From Clostridium sp. CAG:1193 (GTDB lineage Bacteria > Bacillota_I > Bacilli_A > RF39 > UBA660), in NCBI GenBank assembly GCA_000436255.1, contig HF990776.1, forward strand, positions 1-25,613: a stretch of 25,613 nucleotides of DNA. The letters are read 5' to 3'. This document shows, piece after piece, positions 14,972 to 23,801 of the stretch (position 1 is the stretch's first letter; each line of letters opens with the position of its first letter). The position numbers and the translations under genes are program-made. The notes beneath the pieces were generated by a model, which worked only from the letters and a program-made list of their open reading frames with translations, was not told where the DNA came from and did not search any database.

Positions 14972-15001
14972 AAAAAAAAGATAAAGCATTTGCCTTATCT
15001 T
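14972..15001 (-). terminator. terminator of the HU gene
   Basis: On the minus strand, AAGATAAGGC and GCTTTATCTT pair (one G-U) over the loop AAAT, followed by an unbroken run of T, 6 nt after the HU stop. Confidence 0.93.
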
Positions 15002-15007
15002 AACATA

Positions 15008-15280
15008 CTATTTTACAGCTTCTTTTAATTTGCTACCAACTTTAACTGATACAGCATTACGTGCTGGAATTTCAACAGTTTCACCAGTTTGTGGATTACG
15101 AGCATTACGAGCAGCTCTTTTCTTCTTTTCTAAAGTTAAGAATCCAACTAATGATACTTTACCTTCTTTAACTAATCCTTTAGTAACTCCTTCCATAAAT
15201 GCATCTACTGCACGTCCAGCAGCAGCTTTTGATAATTCAGCTTTTTCAGCTACAAATTCGATTAAATCTGTTTTTGACAT
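15008..15280 (-). CDS. hup: DNA-binding protein HU
   Basis: HU is the abundant nucleoid protein that bends DNA as a homodimer. The 90-residue sequence MSKTDLIEFVAEKAELSKAA, GFLTLEKKKRAARNARNPQTG and a C-terminal AVSVKVGSKLKEAV match HBsu-type HU along its full length, including the arm with the Arg-Asn-Pro intercalating tip. The ATG at 15280 lies 7 nt after GGGAGGT; an upstream in-frame ATG at 15310 would add 10 atypical residues. It follows spoIVA, as in B. subtilis, but has its own promoter and terminator. Codon choice is more GC-rich than in its neighbours, as expected for a highly expressed gene. Confidence 0.98.
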   Translation of the reverse strand: MSKTDLIEFVAEKAELSKAAAGRAVDAFMEGVTKGLVKEGKVSLVGFLTLEKKKRAARNARNPQTGETVEIPARNAVSVKVGSKLKEAVK

Positions 15281-15326
15281 TGTTTTTACCTCCCATATAT
15301 TTAAGCACATCTATGCTTACATATAT

Positions 15327-15355
15327 AAGTTACCATGTTTAAGGCGTAAAATCAA
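15327..15355 (-). promoter_or_regulatory. promoter of the HU gene
   Basis: The minus strand shows -35 TTGATT (15350-15355), a 17-nt spacer ending in TGG (extended -10) and -10 TAACTT (15327-15332), with about 46 nt to the start codon. The leader contains a small AAGCA/TGCTT hairpin. Confidence 0.6.
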
Positions 15356-15432
15356 GTATTTTGAGTATATTTTAGTATATTTTTACACAGAAATTATAAT
15401 TTCCCTAAAAATAAATTTTTTATTTAAAATAT

Positions 15433-15454
15433 AAAAAGCTATATTACTATAGCT
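15433..15454 (-). terminator. terminator of spoIVA overlapping its stop codon
   Basis: On the minus strand, AGCTATA-GTAA-TATAGCT is a perfect 7-bp hairpin followed by TTTTATATTT. The TAG stop of spoIVA (15439-15441) lies in the 3' arm, and the final codons in the 5' arm. Confidence 0.7.
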
Positions 15455-16914
15455 ATCATATTATTTGATCCTTTATTTACTACTTTTGTAAGTGTTGTTT
15501 GAAGCTTATATCTAATGTTTTCTGGCATCATTGCAAGTTTTGCTTGAATACCTTCTTGTACTATATTATCAAGACTACGTCCAAATATTTCAGATTTCCA
15601 AACAGATTTAGGATCAGTATCATTTTCTTTCATTAAATGATTTATTAATTCTTTACTTTGAAGTTCTGAACCAATAATAGGCTCAAATGTTGATTCTACA
15701 TCTACTCTTATCATATGTATTGATGGTGCGATTGCTTTTAATTTTATTCCATATCTATTTCCGTGTTTTAATACCTCAGGAGTTTCTAATTTTAAATCTT
15801 CTATCATAGGTATAGCAACACCATATCCAGTTTGTTTAACCATTTTAAGTGCACTTTTAATATGATCATATTCCATCTTAGCTTCGCTTAATTCTTGAAA
15901 TAAATTAATCATATCTGCTCTACTACCAATTTTAACACCTATTATTTCATTTAATACCTCATTATATAAAGTATCAGGACTTCTTAAATTAATAGTAACT
16001 ACACCAGTTTCAGTATTAACATCTGATAAATATGCTTTTTCAATGTATTCATTTGATGTAAAGTGTTCAGTTATCTTTTCTATATCTCTTAATTTGTCAA
16101 CATCACAAACGCATTCTCTTACTTTATCCATATATACTTTCTTTAACCAATGATTAGGACTTAAACATGCAATCCATTCAGGCATATTTACATTAATACT
16201 CATTACAGGAAACTCATACAAAGCTTCTTTTAATATATTATAAGAATCTTTTTCTGTCATAGTTTCAATGCTTATCGGTATTGTTGGAACATCATACTTA
16301 CTCTTTATTGAACTTGCTAATCTTTCTGTTTCAGGTAACATTGGATGTGTACTATTTAAAAGTACAATAAATGGTTTACCTATTTCTTTTAGTTCATTTA
16401 TTACTTGTTCTTCTTTTTCTTCATAACATTTTCTTTCTATTTCTCCAATTGAACCATCAGTAGTAACTACAATACCTATAGTTGAGTGATCTCTTATAAC
16501 TTTTTCTGTACCTATTTCAGCTGCTTCAATAAATGGTATTTGTTCATCATACCAAGGAGTTCTTACCATTCTTGGCCCATTTTCATCTTCATATCCCTTT
16601 GCACCCTCAATTACATAACCAACACAATCAACAAGCCTTATACTAGTCTCAAAATTTTCTATTTTAATTTTAGCGGCATTGCTAGGCACAAACTTAGGCT
16701 CAGTTGTCATTATTGTCTTACCTTGAGCACTCTGAGGCATTTCATCTAGACATCTTTTCTTTTCATATTCATCTTCTATATTTGGAAGAACAAGGGTTTC
16801 TATAAATCTTTTAATAAAAGTAGATTTACCAGTTCTAACAGCACCTACTACTCCTAGATATATTTCTTTATTTGTTCTTTCACCAATACTTTTAATGATT
16901 TCACTTTTTTCCAT
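15439..16914 (-). CDS. spoIVA: stage IV sporulation protein A (spore coat morphogenetic ATPase)
   Basis: SpoIVA polymerises with ATP hydrolysis around the forespore to form the coat basement layer; it is needed for coat and cortex. The 491 residues match the family length (492 in B. subtilis). Walker A is GAVRTGKST near residue 25. Conserved blocks follow: MPQSAQGKTIMTTEPKFVP, RLVDCVGY, GPRMVRTPWYDEQIPF, and DHSTIGIVVTTDGSIG. The hydrophobic C terminus IAIVI is the part that associates with SpoVM in B. subtilis. The ATG follows a GGGAT site. A CATATATT element upstream may be a sigma-E -10. This is the clearest evidence that the host forms endospores. Confidence 0.98.
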   Translation of the reverse strand: MEKSEIIKSIGERTNKEIYLGVVGAVRTGKSTFIKRFIETLVLPNIEDEYEKKRCLDEMPQSAQGKTIMTTEPKFVPSNAAKIKIENFETSIRLVDCVGYVIEGAKGYEDENGPRMVRTPWYDEQIPFIEAAEIGTEKVIRDHSTIGIVVTTDGSIGEIERKCYEEKEEQVINELKEIGKPFIVLLNSTHPMLPETERLASSIKSKYDVPTIPISIETMTEKDSYNILKEALYEFPVMSINVNMPEWIACLSPNHWLKKVYMDKVRECVCDVDKLRDIEKITEHFTSNEYIEKAYLSDVNTETGVVTINLRSPDTLYNEVLNEIIGVKIGSRADMINLFQELSEAKMEYDHIKSALKMVKQTGYGVAIPMIEDLKLETPEVLKHGNRYGIKLKAIAPSIHMIRVDVESTFEPIIGSELQSKELINHLMKENDTDPKSVWKSEIFGRSLDNIVQEGIQAKLAMMPENIRYKLQTTLTKVVNKGSNNMIAIVI

Positions 16915-16943
16915 ATAATCCCTACTTTCTTATTATTCATTAA

Positions 16944-16951
16944 AATATATG
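16944..16951 (-). promoter_or_regulatory. possible sigma-E-type -10 of spoIVA
   Basis: The minus-strand octamer CATATATT agrees with CATACAMT at 6 positions, about 30 nt before the start codon. The transcript upstream is terminated at 16973-17000, so spoIVA needs a promoter in this short gap. The -35 is unclear. spoIVA is sigma-E-dependent in B. subtilis. Confidence 0.4.
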
Positions 16952-16972
16952 ATTTAAAAACAAATATAGAAC

Positions 16973-17000
16973 AAAAAGAAAAAGTATCAAAATTGATACT
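16973..17000 (-). terminator. terminator overlapping the stop of the orphan membrane gene
   Basis: AGTATCAA/TTGATACT pairs perfectly on the minus strand and is followed by TTTTCTTTTT. The first two bases of the TAG stop codon (16999-17001) fall at or next to the hairpin base. Confidence 0.88.
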
Positions 17001-17775
17001 ATTCATACTCCATCAAAACTTTATCCTTATCTTTATATATTTTAAATACTATAAAACTACTTAAAAGTAATAAAACAAATGCATATATTATAACCGCATA
17101 TATATTACCATCTAATATAATCATATTAAATATACTAAAAGAGTTATATATATCAAATTTTATTATACTGTCAAATACACTTCCTATTATCATTTCTGAT
17201 ACTATAGCAAAAGATATAAATGATAAATATGAAACTATTATCATTACTGAAAACTTTTTACAATACCTTGATGTGATTAATCCTATATTTAATATAAATA
17301 TACTATAAAATATTGATAATACTGCACTTGTTAATGCAAATATAATATAGTTTACTCTACCATATCCAACAAATAATAAGGTGGTTTCACCCGTTTTAAA
17401 TAAAATTCTACATATCAAAAGCATTAATAATATAAATGAAAAATAAACCCAACTATTATTTTTATATATGTTTAAAAAAGTATTTTTAATATAAGATTTG
17501 TAATCTGTTCTTTCTGTAATAGAATAAAGCATACCTGAGTGATAAGTTAAGAAAAAATCTTTTAATCCAAAATAAGTAATTATTATTGGATAAACAAGTA
17601 TAAACACTTTGCTATTCGCATACGTTAAATATCTCCATTGTTCTATAAAATAAGTATTTTTAATAACTTCTTTAAACATCTTAAATGTCATATTAAATTC
17701 GCATTTCCACTGAATAAATGATAAAAGTGCAAATATAAAAATTATAAAAATATAAATAATCGTTCTTTTTTTCAT
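16999..17775 (-). CDS. polytopic membrane protein of unknown function
   Basis: This 258-residue protein has about six membrane helices: near 4-22, 56-72, 110-128, 140-163, 174-196 and 228-247. Short charged loops and a C-terminal KIYKDKDKVLMEYE tail complete it. The layout recalls ABC-2-type permease subunits, but there is no ATPase next to it and no diagnostic motif, so function is not assigned. It has an AAAGGAG site before its ATG and sits alone between two terminators (16973-17000 and 17832-17860). It lies between the arginine module and spoIVA. The gene is very AT-rich like its neighbours. Confidence 0.75.
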   Translation of the reverse strand: MKKRTIIYIFIIFIFALLSFIQWKCEFNMTFKMFKEVIKNTYFIEQWRYLTYANSKVFILVYPIIITYFGLKDFFLTYHSGMLYSITERTDYKSYIKNTFLNIYKNNSWVYFSFILLMLLICRILFKTGETTLLFVGYGRVNYIIFALTSAVLSIFYSIFILNIGLITSRYCKKFSVMIIVSYLSFISFAIVSEMIIGSVFDSIIKFDIYNSFSIFNMIILDGNIYAVIIYAFVLLLLSSFIVFKIYKDKDKVLMEYE

Positions 17776-17809
17776 AATAAACTCCTTTTAGCATAGCCTT
17801 CTTTATTAA

Positions 17810-17818
17810 AATATACCA
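17810..17818 (-). promoter_or_regulatory. extended -10 promoter candidate for the orphan membrane gene
   Basis: TGGTATATT on the minus strand gives an extended -10, 34 nt before the ATG and just after the arcD terminator. The -35 region is a T-run with little match to consensus. Confidence 0.4.
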
Positions 17819-17831
17819 TATATAAGAAAAT

Positions 17832-17860
17832 AAAAAAAGATATAAACTTTTGTTTATACC
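17832..17860 (-). terminator. terminator of the arginine operon
   Basis: GGTATAAAC/GTTTATATC (one G-U) pairs over the loop AAAA and is followed by TTTTTTTATTTT on the minus strand, 10 nt after the antiporter stop. Confidence 0.93.
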
Positions 17861-17870
17861 TTTAATTAAA

Positions 17871-19316
17871 TTAAACTATAATTGCTGCTAGTGTTAATAT
17901 AACAATATTTGCAACTGCAATTGTAAGAACTACCTTAAATGCCCATTTGAACCAAGTAGTATAATCTACTTTAGCAAGAGCAAGTCCTCCCATAATTGCA
18001 CCACACGTTGGTGTAATTAAGTTTACAAGTCCATTTGCAGAAACCATGGTCATAATAGAAATTTCTGTACTATAACCTAAGTTTGCTGCTATTGGAGCAA
18101 TTATTGGTGTAGATAATGTTGCAAGACCTGATGATGATGGAACTAATACAGATAATACTACATGTAATATATAGTTAAGTGGTACAAATATAACTTCTGG
18201 TAATTTTGCTAACATATCTGTTGCATTATAAATTATATAATTGTCTAGGTATGTTTGTGCCATTAATACACTTGCACCTCTTGCTACTGCTATTACTAAT
18301 ACTACACTCATCATATCAGATGTTCCACTTACAAATGTATCTACATATTCTTTTTCACCATATCTATTAACTATGCTAATTACTATTGACATAATTAAGA
18401 ACCAAAGTGCAGATTCATAGAAATACCAACTTCCTAATGGTGCACCTGTAAGCCATCCTGTAAATCCATTAAAGAATGTTACACCAAAGTCACCCCATGG
18501 TATAAATCCTATAATCATTACTAAGAATGTTAATGCAAATAACCATAATGTAACTTTTTGTTTTGCTGTTAAAGACACTTTTTGTTTTGCCTCTTCAGCA
18601 TATTTACCAAATTCATCTTCTGCTTCTTTTTGTTCTCTTAAAGATAATATTGTTGAACCTTTATCTTTTTTAACTTTTTTAGCATATGCAAGTACAAATG
18701 CTGTTGATATTGCATAAGTAGTAAGCCATAAAACTACTGCTACTAATATTATAACACCTTGACTTGCTTTAACGCCTTCTGGAAGTGCTGCTACTGCTGC
18801 ACCTGTTGCAAATGGGTTAATAGTTGAACCTAAAACACCTGAACCAGCACCTAATAATATTACTGCTGATCCAACTAATGGGTCCATTCCTGCTGCAAAC
18901 ATAGTTGCTGCAAGAAGTACATAAAAACCAACTGTTTCTTCAAGCATTCCATATGTTGTACCACAAATTGAGAATACAAACATTAATAATGGAATTAACC
19001 ATAATTCCTTTCCTTTTAATTTTTGAACTAATACTTTAATACCAGTTTCAAGAGCTTTTGTTTTGTCCATTACCTTTAAAAATCCGCCAAGTATCATAAC
19101 GAATACGATAACTGGAACAGCATCTTCAAAACCAAGAATTGGAGCCATTAATACTTGTGATAATGATGCACCTACTGTGCCACTACCATTTACTAATGTT
19201 TTTCCATTAAAAGTAGCATCTGGCAATACATGTGATAAGATTGCTAATATAACTATTAGAATCATTATTATAGAATATGCCGATAGCATTGATCTACTTT
19301 TTTTCTTTTTTTCCAT
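17871..19316 (-). CDS. arcD: YfcC-family arginine/ornithine antiporter (ArcD-type)
   Basis: This 481-residue carrier has about a dozen membrane helices and the YfcC/C4-dicarboxylate anaerobic carrier signatures. These include GGFLKVMDKTKALETGI, FSICGTTYGMLEETVGFY, GSGVLGSTINPFATG, VPSSSGLATLSTPIIAPIA and NLITPTCGAIMGGLALA. In arginine deiminase clusters this family exchanges external arginine for internal ornithine. The substrate is inferred from its place after arcA and arcB; the family alone would allow other anions or peptides. It follows arcB after 82 nt containing two hairpins and ends at a strong terminator. The start follows AAAGGAG with a rather long spacing (about 10 nt). Confidence 0.85.
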   Translation of the reverse strand: MEKKKKSRSMLSAYSIIMILIVILAILSHVLPDATFNGKTLVNGSGTVGASLSQVLMAPILGFEDAVPVIVFVMILGGFLKVMDKTKALETGIKVLVQKLKGKELWLIPLLMFVFSICGTTYGMLEETVGFYVLLAATMFAAGMDPLVGSAVILLGAGSGVLGSTINPFATGAAVAALPEGVKASQGVIILVAVVLWLTTYAISTAFVLAYAKKVKKDKGSTILSLREQKEAEDEFGKYAEEAKQKVSLTAKQKVTLWLFALTFLVMIIGFIPWGDFGVTFFNGFTGWLTGAPLGSWYFYESALWFLIMSIVISIVNRYGEKEYVDTFVSGTSDMMSVVLVIAVARGASVLMAQTYLDNYIIYNATDMLAKLPEVIFVPLNYILHVVLSVLVPSSSGLATLSTPIIAPIAANLGYSTEISIMTMVSANGLVNLITPTCGAIMGGLALAKVDYTTWFKWAFKVVLTIAVANIVILTLAAIIV

Positions 19317-19340
19317 TTTTACTCATCTCCTTTTACTATT

Positions 19341-19391
19341 TTAAGACTATGGCTTAAATCTTAATTTATGTTAAAGATTAAATATAATCTT
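19341..19391 (-). other. paired hairpins between arcB and arcD
   Basis: The minus strand has AAGATTA-TATT-TAATCTT (19374-19391) and then TTAAGA/TCTTAA over a 12-nt loop (19341-19364). Neither is followed by a T-run, so they look like mRNA stability or processing hairpins rather than terminators. The repeated AAGATT/TCTTAA arms could also pair alternatively. Confidence 0.45.
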
Positions 19392-19398
19392 ATAACCA

Positions 19399-20385
19399 TT
19401 ATTTCATAGTTGCATATACAACTGCTTTAATTGTATGTAACCTATTTTCAGCTTCATCAAATACTTTTGATTTGTCTGATAAGAATACTTCATCAGTAAC
19501 TTCCATTTCTTTTAGACCAAATTTTTCATATATTTCTTTTCCTATTGTTGTATTTAAATCATGAAAAGATGGTAAACAATGTAAGAATATAGCATTCTCA
19601 TGTGCTTTGTTCATCACATTCATATTAACTTGGTATGGTTTTAATAAGTTAATTCTTTCTTTCCATATTTCATCTGGTTCACCCATTGATACCCATACAT
19701 CAGTATATATAGCATCAGCATCTTTAGATGCATAATCTACATCTTCAGTAAGTTCAATAACTGCTCCACTTTCTTTTCCAATTTCTAAACATTTTTCTAC
19801 TAATTCATAGCTAGGCCATAATTTTTTTGGTGCACATGCTACAAAGTGCATTCCCATTTTAGCAGATACAACCATAAGTGAATTTGCTACATTATTTCTT
19901 GCATCGCCCATAAATACTAATTTTATGCCTTCTAAATGTCCAAAATTTTCTTCAATTGTAAGTACATCTGCAAGCATTTGTGTTGGATGAAATTCAGTTG
20001 TAAGGCCATTCCATACTGGTACTCCTGCATTTTTTGCAAGTTCCTCAACTATTTTTTGCTCAAAACCTCTATATTCAATACCATCATACATTCTTCCTAA
20101 TACTTTTGCAGTATCTGCAATACTTTCTTTTTTACCCATTTGAGATGCAGCTGGATCTAAATATGTAACACCCATACCAAGATCAAGACCAGCAACTTCA
20201 AATGCACAACGAGTTCTTGTAGAAGTTTTTTCAAATAATAAAACTATATTTTTTCCTTCTAAATATTTATGATTTTCTCCTCTTTTTTTCTTTGCTTTTA
20301 AGTCTTTAGATAAATCTAATAAATATCTTATTTCTTCTTTTGAATAATCTAATAATGTTAAAAAGTGTCTTCCTTTTAAATTCAT
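19399..20385 (-). CDS. arcB: ornithine carbamoyltransferase (catabolic context)
   Basis: In the deiminase pathway this enzyme phosphorolyses citrulline to ornithine and carbamoyl phosphate. The 328 residues show FEKTSTRTRCAFE (carbamoyl phosphate binding), EFHPTQMLADVLT, GDARNNVANSL, DVWVSMGE and FLHCLPSFHD with the ornithine-binding HCLP. The C-terminal EAENRLHTIKAV is typical. The reading frame overlaps arcA by 4 nt, which implies coupled translation. Sequence does not separate catabolic (arcB) from anabolic (argF) enzymes well; the arcA-arcB-arcD context decides it. Confidence 0.95.
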   Translation of the reverse strand: MNLKGRHFLTLLDYSKEEIRYLLDLSKDLKAKKKRGENHKYLEGKNIVLLFEKTSTRTRCAFEVAGLDLGMGVTYLDPAASQMGKKESIADTAKVLGRMYDGIEYRGFEQKIVEELAKNAGVPVWNGLTTEFHPTQMLADVLTIEENFGHLEGIKLVFMGDARNNVANSLMVVSAKMGMHFVACAPKKLWPSYELVEKCLEIGKESGAVIELTEDVDYASKDADAIYTDVWVSMGEPDEIWKERINLLKPYQVNMNVMNKAHENAIFLHCLPSFHDLNTTIGKEIYEKFGLKEMEVTDEVFLSDKSKVFDEAENRLHTIKAVVYATMK

Positions 20386-21626
20386 AAGTCCTCCCTAACT
20401 AGTGGCATACTCATACATCTAGGTCCTCCACGTCCTCTTGATAATTCTGCTCCATGCATTTCTAATACTTTTATTCCATAACTTCTTAAAGTTTTATTTG
20501 TAATATCGTTCCTATCATATACTATAACTACGCCTGGTGCGATACATAAAGTATTACTTCCATCATTCCATTGTTCTCTTTCTGCTGCTACTTTATCTCC
20601 TCCTGCACATGGAATTAAAGTTATATCACGTCCTACATATTTCTTTAAGATATTTTCTAGTGAATCTGTTATTTTCTTAACAGTTAAATCTTCATAACTA
20701 TCTGGATCATCACCTTCAGTTATTTCATATACTTCAAGCGTATCCATTATTCCTGGATGATATGTAAACTTATCATAATCTATTTGTGTAAATACTGTGT
20801 CTAGATGCATAAATGCTCTACTATTTGGAATATTGAATGCTAAAACTGTATCTATTTTACAATCTTCATTCTTAAATAAATTTTTTGCAAGTTGATCTAT
20901 TGCTTCTGGTTCTGTTCTTTGTGATATTCCAACAGCAAGTACATGTTCATTAATATTAAGTATATCTCCACCTTCTATATGATATGGATTATATCTATCA
21001 TAATATTTTATGACAGAATCTTTATACATAGGATGATAATTAAATATATATTCTGCATATATTGTTTCTCTGTTTCTTGTTACAGAATACATTTTATTTA
21101 ATGATATACCATTACCTATACTTGCAAAAGGATCTCTTGTAAAATATAAATTAGGCATAGGATCTGCAATAAATGTATCTTCTTCATCTATTAAATCAGT
21201 TAAAGACTTATCAATTTCTCTTTTATCTTTTGGAATATCAGATATTTGAATTCCTTCCATTGTCTTTAAAACTAATCTTTTATTATCATATATTTGATCT
21301 AGATACTCAATTGCAAGCTTCTTATATTTTGGTGCTTTTATACCAGCTTCATATACAAATTGCTTTATAAACTTACTTCTTATCTCATCACTAAGTGTAA
21401 GTACTTCTGCCATTAAATCTTCAAGATAAACTACTTCTACTCCATTATCTTTTAATATTTGTGCAAATTCATCATGTTCTTTTTTAGCATCAGGTAAAAA
21501 AGGTATATCATCAAATAATAATCTACCTAAAGTATCAGGTGTTAAATTAAGTAATTCCTTTCCAGGACGATGTAATAATACTTTTTTAAGTGGTGCTATC
21601 TCACTTGTTACGTTTATTTTTTTCAT
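20382..21626 (-). CDS. arcA: arginine deiminase
   Basis: ArcA hydrolyses arginine to citrulline and ammonia, the first step of a fermentative ATP-yielding pathway that also resists acid. The 414-residue protein has FTRDPFASIGNGISLNKM near 163, the substrate-binding EGGDILNI near 218, and the catalytic His in FMHLDTVFT near 273. NDGSNTLCIAPG follows. The nucleophilic Cys is in RGRGGPRCMSMPL at about 404, followed by the usual LVREDL end. The ATG follows AGAGGGAAAT. It starts 45 nt after the ABC ATPase with no clear terminator, so the ABC importer and arc genes may form one transcript. Confidence 0.98.
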   Translation of the reverse strand: MKKINVTSEIAPLKKVLLHRPGKELLNLTPDTLGRLLFDDIPFLPDAKKEHDEFAQILKDNGVEVVYLEDLMAEVLTLSDEIRSKFIKQFVYEAGIKAPKYKKLAIEYLDQIYDNKRLVLKTMEGIQISDIPKDKREIDKSLTDLIDEEDTFIADPMPNLYFTRDPFASIGNGISLNKMYSVTRNRETIYAEYIFNYHPMYKDSVIKYYDRYNPYHIEGGDILNINEHVLAVGISQRTEPEAIDQLAKNLFKNEDCKIDTVLAFNIPNSRAFMHLDTVFTQIDYDKFTYHPGIMDTLEVYEITEGDDPDSYEDLTVKKITDSLENILKKYVGRDITLIPCAGGDKVAAEREQWNDGSNTLCIAPGVVIVYDRNDITNKTLRSYGIKVLEMHGAELSRGRGGPRCMSMPLVREDL

Positions 21627-21671
21627 ATTTCCCTCTTTTTCTAAAGGTTTTTTAAGAGATACCTATAAACT

Positions 21672-22388
21672 CTAATTAATTTTAGATAAAAATTCTTTTA
21701 ATCTTTTTGATTTTGGATTATTAAATATTTCATTACTATCCCCCATTTCAACAATCGCTCCTTCATCCATGAATATTACTTTATTTGCAATATCTTTTGC
21801 AAAGTCTAATTCATGAGTTACTATCATCATTGTCATATTGGCTGACAATTTTTTCATCAGATTTAATACTTCACTTATCATTTCTGGATCAAGTGCGCTT
21901 GTCGGTTCATCAAAAAGCATTATCTCTGGAGACATAATAAGACTTCTTATTATTGCTACTCTTTGTTTTTCGCCTCCAGATAAATTTTTAGGATATTCAT
22001 CTTTCTTATCAAGCAAATTAATCATACTTAATAACTCTTTTGCTCTACTCTCTGCCTCTTTTTTATCAAGTACTTTAGTTTTAACAGGTGCTAAAGTAAT
22101 ATTTTCAAGTACAGTTAAATTATTAAATAAATTAAAACTTTGAAAAACCATACCTATTCTTTTATGAAATTCTATACTATCAGTAATACTTTTACCTTCT
22201 AATAATACTTGTCCTTTTGTTATATCTTCTAACTTAGAAATACATCTTAAAAGTGTACTTTTACCACTTCCACTAGGCCCTATAATAACAATTATATCTT
22301 TATCGTACACATCTAAATTAATATCTTTTAGTACTTCTTTTTTATCATAATTTTTATATAAATGTTTAATTTCTAATAACTTTTTCAT
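21672..22388 (-). CDS. polar amino acid ABC transporter ATP-binding protein
   Basis: This 238-residue ATPase energises an amino-acid importer. It has Walker A GPSGSGKST, the Q-loop in MVFQSFNLF, the signature LSGGEKQRVAI, Walker B IMLFDEPTSALD and the switch His in VTHELDFA. These features are typical of the GlnQ/ArtP/HisP family. It overlaps the permease gene by 4 nt. The neighbours suggest arginine as substrate; the ATPase itself does not reveal specificity. Confidence 0.95.
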   Translation of the reverse strand: MKKLLEIKHLYKNYDKKEVLKDINLDVYDKDIIVIIGPSGSGKSTLLRCISKLEDITKGQVLLEGKSITDSIEFHKRIGMVFQSFNLFNNLTVLENITLAPVKTKVLDKKEAESRAKELLSMINLLDKKDEYPKNLSGGEKQRVAIIRSLIMSPEIMLFDEPTSALDPEMISEVLNLMKKLSANMTMMIVTHELDFAKDIANKVIFMDEGAIVEMGDSNEIFNNPKSKRLKEFLSKIN

Positions 22389-23056
22389 TTACTAAATTTC
22401 CTTTCAAATCTATTTAATAATTTAGAAAGACCTAGTGTAAGAATTAAATATATAATTGCTACTATAATAAGTGGGAAAAAGTAATCATAAGTATTAGATG
22501 CGATAATATCACTTGATTTAATTAATTCTGTTATTCCTATATATCCTGCTACTGATGTTTCTTTAAGAAGAGTAATAAATTCATTTCCAAGTGCAGGAAG
22601 TATATTTTTTATTGCTTGTGGAAAAACTATATTAAACATTTCATCTTTATAACTTAATCCAAGTGTTTTTGCAGCTTCTTTTTGCCCTATATCAACTGAA
22701 TCAATACCTGCTCTTATTATTTCAGAAACATATGCAGCAGAATTAAGCCCAAATGATATTATTCCTACTATAACTATATTAATATTTACATTTTTAAATA
22801 TAACATAATATAAAATCATAAGTTGTAATAATGCTGGTGTACCACGTATTATAGTTACATAAATATCACATAATTTATTTAATAATTTACCCTTATTACG
22901 TTCTTTATATCTATTTTTAATAAATGCTACTAAAAGGCCTAAAAGTATCCCTATTAATACTGCAAATAATGCAATTATAAGCGTATTTTTAAGTCCTTCT
23001 AATATATATTTATATCTATTATCATAAATTAATGTTTTATATAAACTATCTATCAT
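22385..23056 (-). CDS. polar amino acid ABC transporter permease
   Basis: This 223-residue HisM/GlnP-type permease has about five membrane helices. It has the RGTPALLQLMILYY block and the EAA loop EAAKTLGLSYKDEMFNIVFPQ, which contacts the ATPase. It probably works as a homodimer since only one permease gene is present. It starts 6 nt after the substrate-binding protein gene and overlaps the ATPase gene by 4 nt, so all three subunits are tightly coupled. Confidence 0.95.
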   Translation of the reverse strand: MIDSLYKTLIYDNRYKYILEGLKNTLIIALFAVLIGILLGLLVAFIKNRYKERNKGKLLNKLCDIYVTIIRGTPALLQLMILYYVIFKNVNINIVIVGIISFGLNSAAYVSEIIRAGIDSVDIGQKEAAKTLGLSYKDEMFNIVFPQAIKNILPALGNEFITLLKETSVAGYIGITELIKSSDIIASNTYDYFFPLIIVAIIYLILTLGLSKLLNRFERKFSK

Positions 23057-23062
23057 AATTAC

Positions 23063-23779
23063 CTACTCACTATATTTAATAATGTACTCATCAATCGTAC
23101 CATTACTAATCATTTCTTCTAATACTTCATTTATTGTGTTTAATAATTCAGTATTACCCTTTTTTACTGCCATTCCATATTTATCTTGAAATAAAATTCC
23201 ATCTAATATCTTAAGTTCACTATTGCTTTTAACAAGTTCACGTGCAGGAAGTGCATCCATTACTATACAATCACTCTTATTGTTTTTTACATCCTCTGCT
23301 GCTACTAAGAATTTTTTTAAACGATTAATTTTAGCATCTTTATAATTTTCGGTAACATAAGAATCTGCTACTGTACCAAGTTGTACTGATATCCTTTTAT
23401 CTTTAATTTCATCAATGCTCTTTATATCACTATCACTTCTTACTACAACCACTTGATTAGAAGTTATATATTCTAAAGAAAAATCTACTTTTTCTTTTCT
23501 CTCTTCACTAATACTCATTCCTGCAGCAGCAAAATCTGCTTTACCAGAATTAAGTTCATTTATAATTGAATCAAATGCAATATCTTTTACAACTAATTTT
23601 TTACCAAGTTTTTCTGCAATTTTTTCTGATATTTCAATATCCACTCCTATTATCTTACCATTTTCGTAATATTCATAAGGGGCAAAACCAGCTTCTGTAA
23701 CCATTACTATCTCATTTTTACTTTTTGTACATCCAACTAACATAGTTACTAAAAATAATAGTATAAATATTCTTCTCAT
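23063..23779 (-). CDS. amino acid ABC transporter substrate-binding lipoprotein
   Basis: This is the extracellular receptor of the importer. The 238-residue protein has a lipoprotein signal (MRRIFILLF..., lipobox LVGC with Cys17). It then has a family 3 solute-binding domain: GFAPYEYYENGKIIGVDIEI, DFAAAGMSISEERKEKVDFS, ISVQLGTVADSY and a C-terminal TIDEYIIKY. Its start follows GGTGAAGAT. A promoter with extended -10 and an ARG-box-like element lie directly upstream, so it leads the importer-arc gene series. Arginine as ligand is an inference from context. Confidence 0.94.
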   Translation of the reverse strand: MRRIFILLFLVTMLVGCTKSKNEIVMVTEAGFAPYEYYENGKIIGVDIEISEKIAEKLGKKLVVKDIAFDSIINELNSGKADFAAAGMSISEERKEKVDFSLEYITSNQVVVVRSDSDIKSIDEIKDKRISVQLGTVADSYVTENYKDAKINRLKKFLVAAEDVKNNKSDCIVMDALPARELVKSNSELKILDGILFQDKYGMAVKKGNTELLNTINEVLEEMISNGTIDEYIIKYSE

Positions 23780-23801
23780 ATCTTCACCTTATCCTAATAT
23801 A

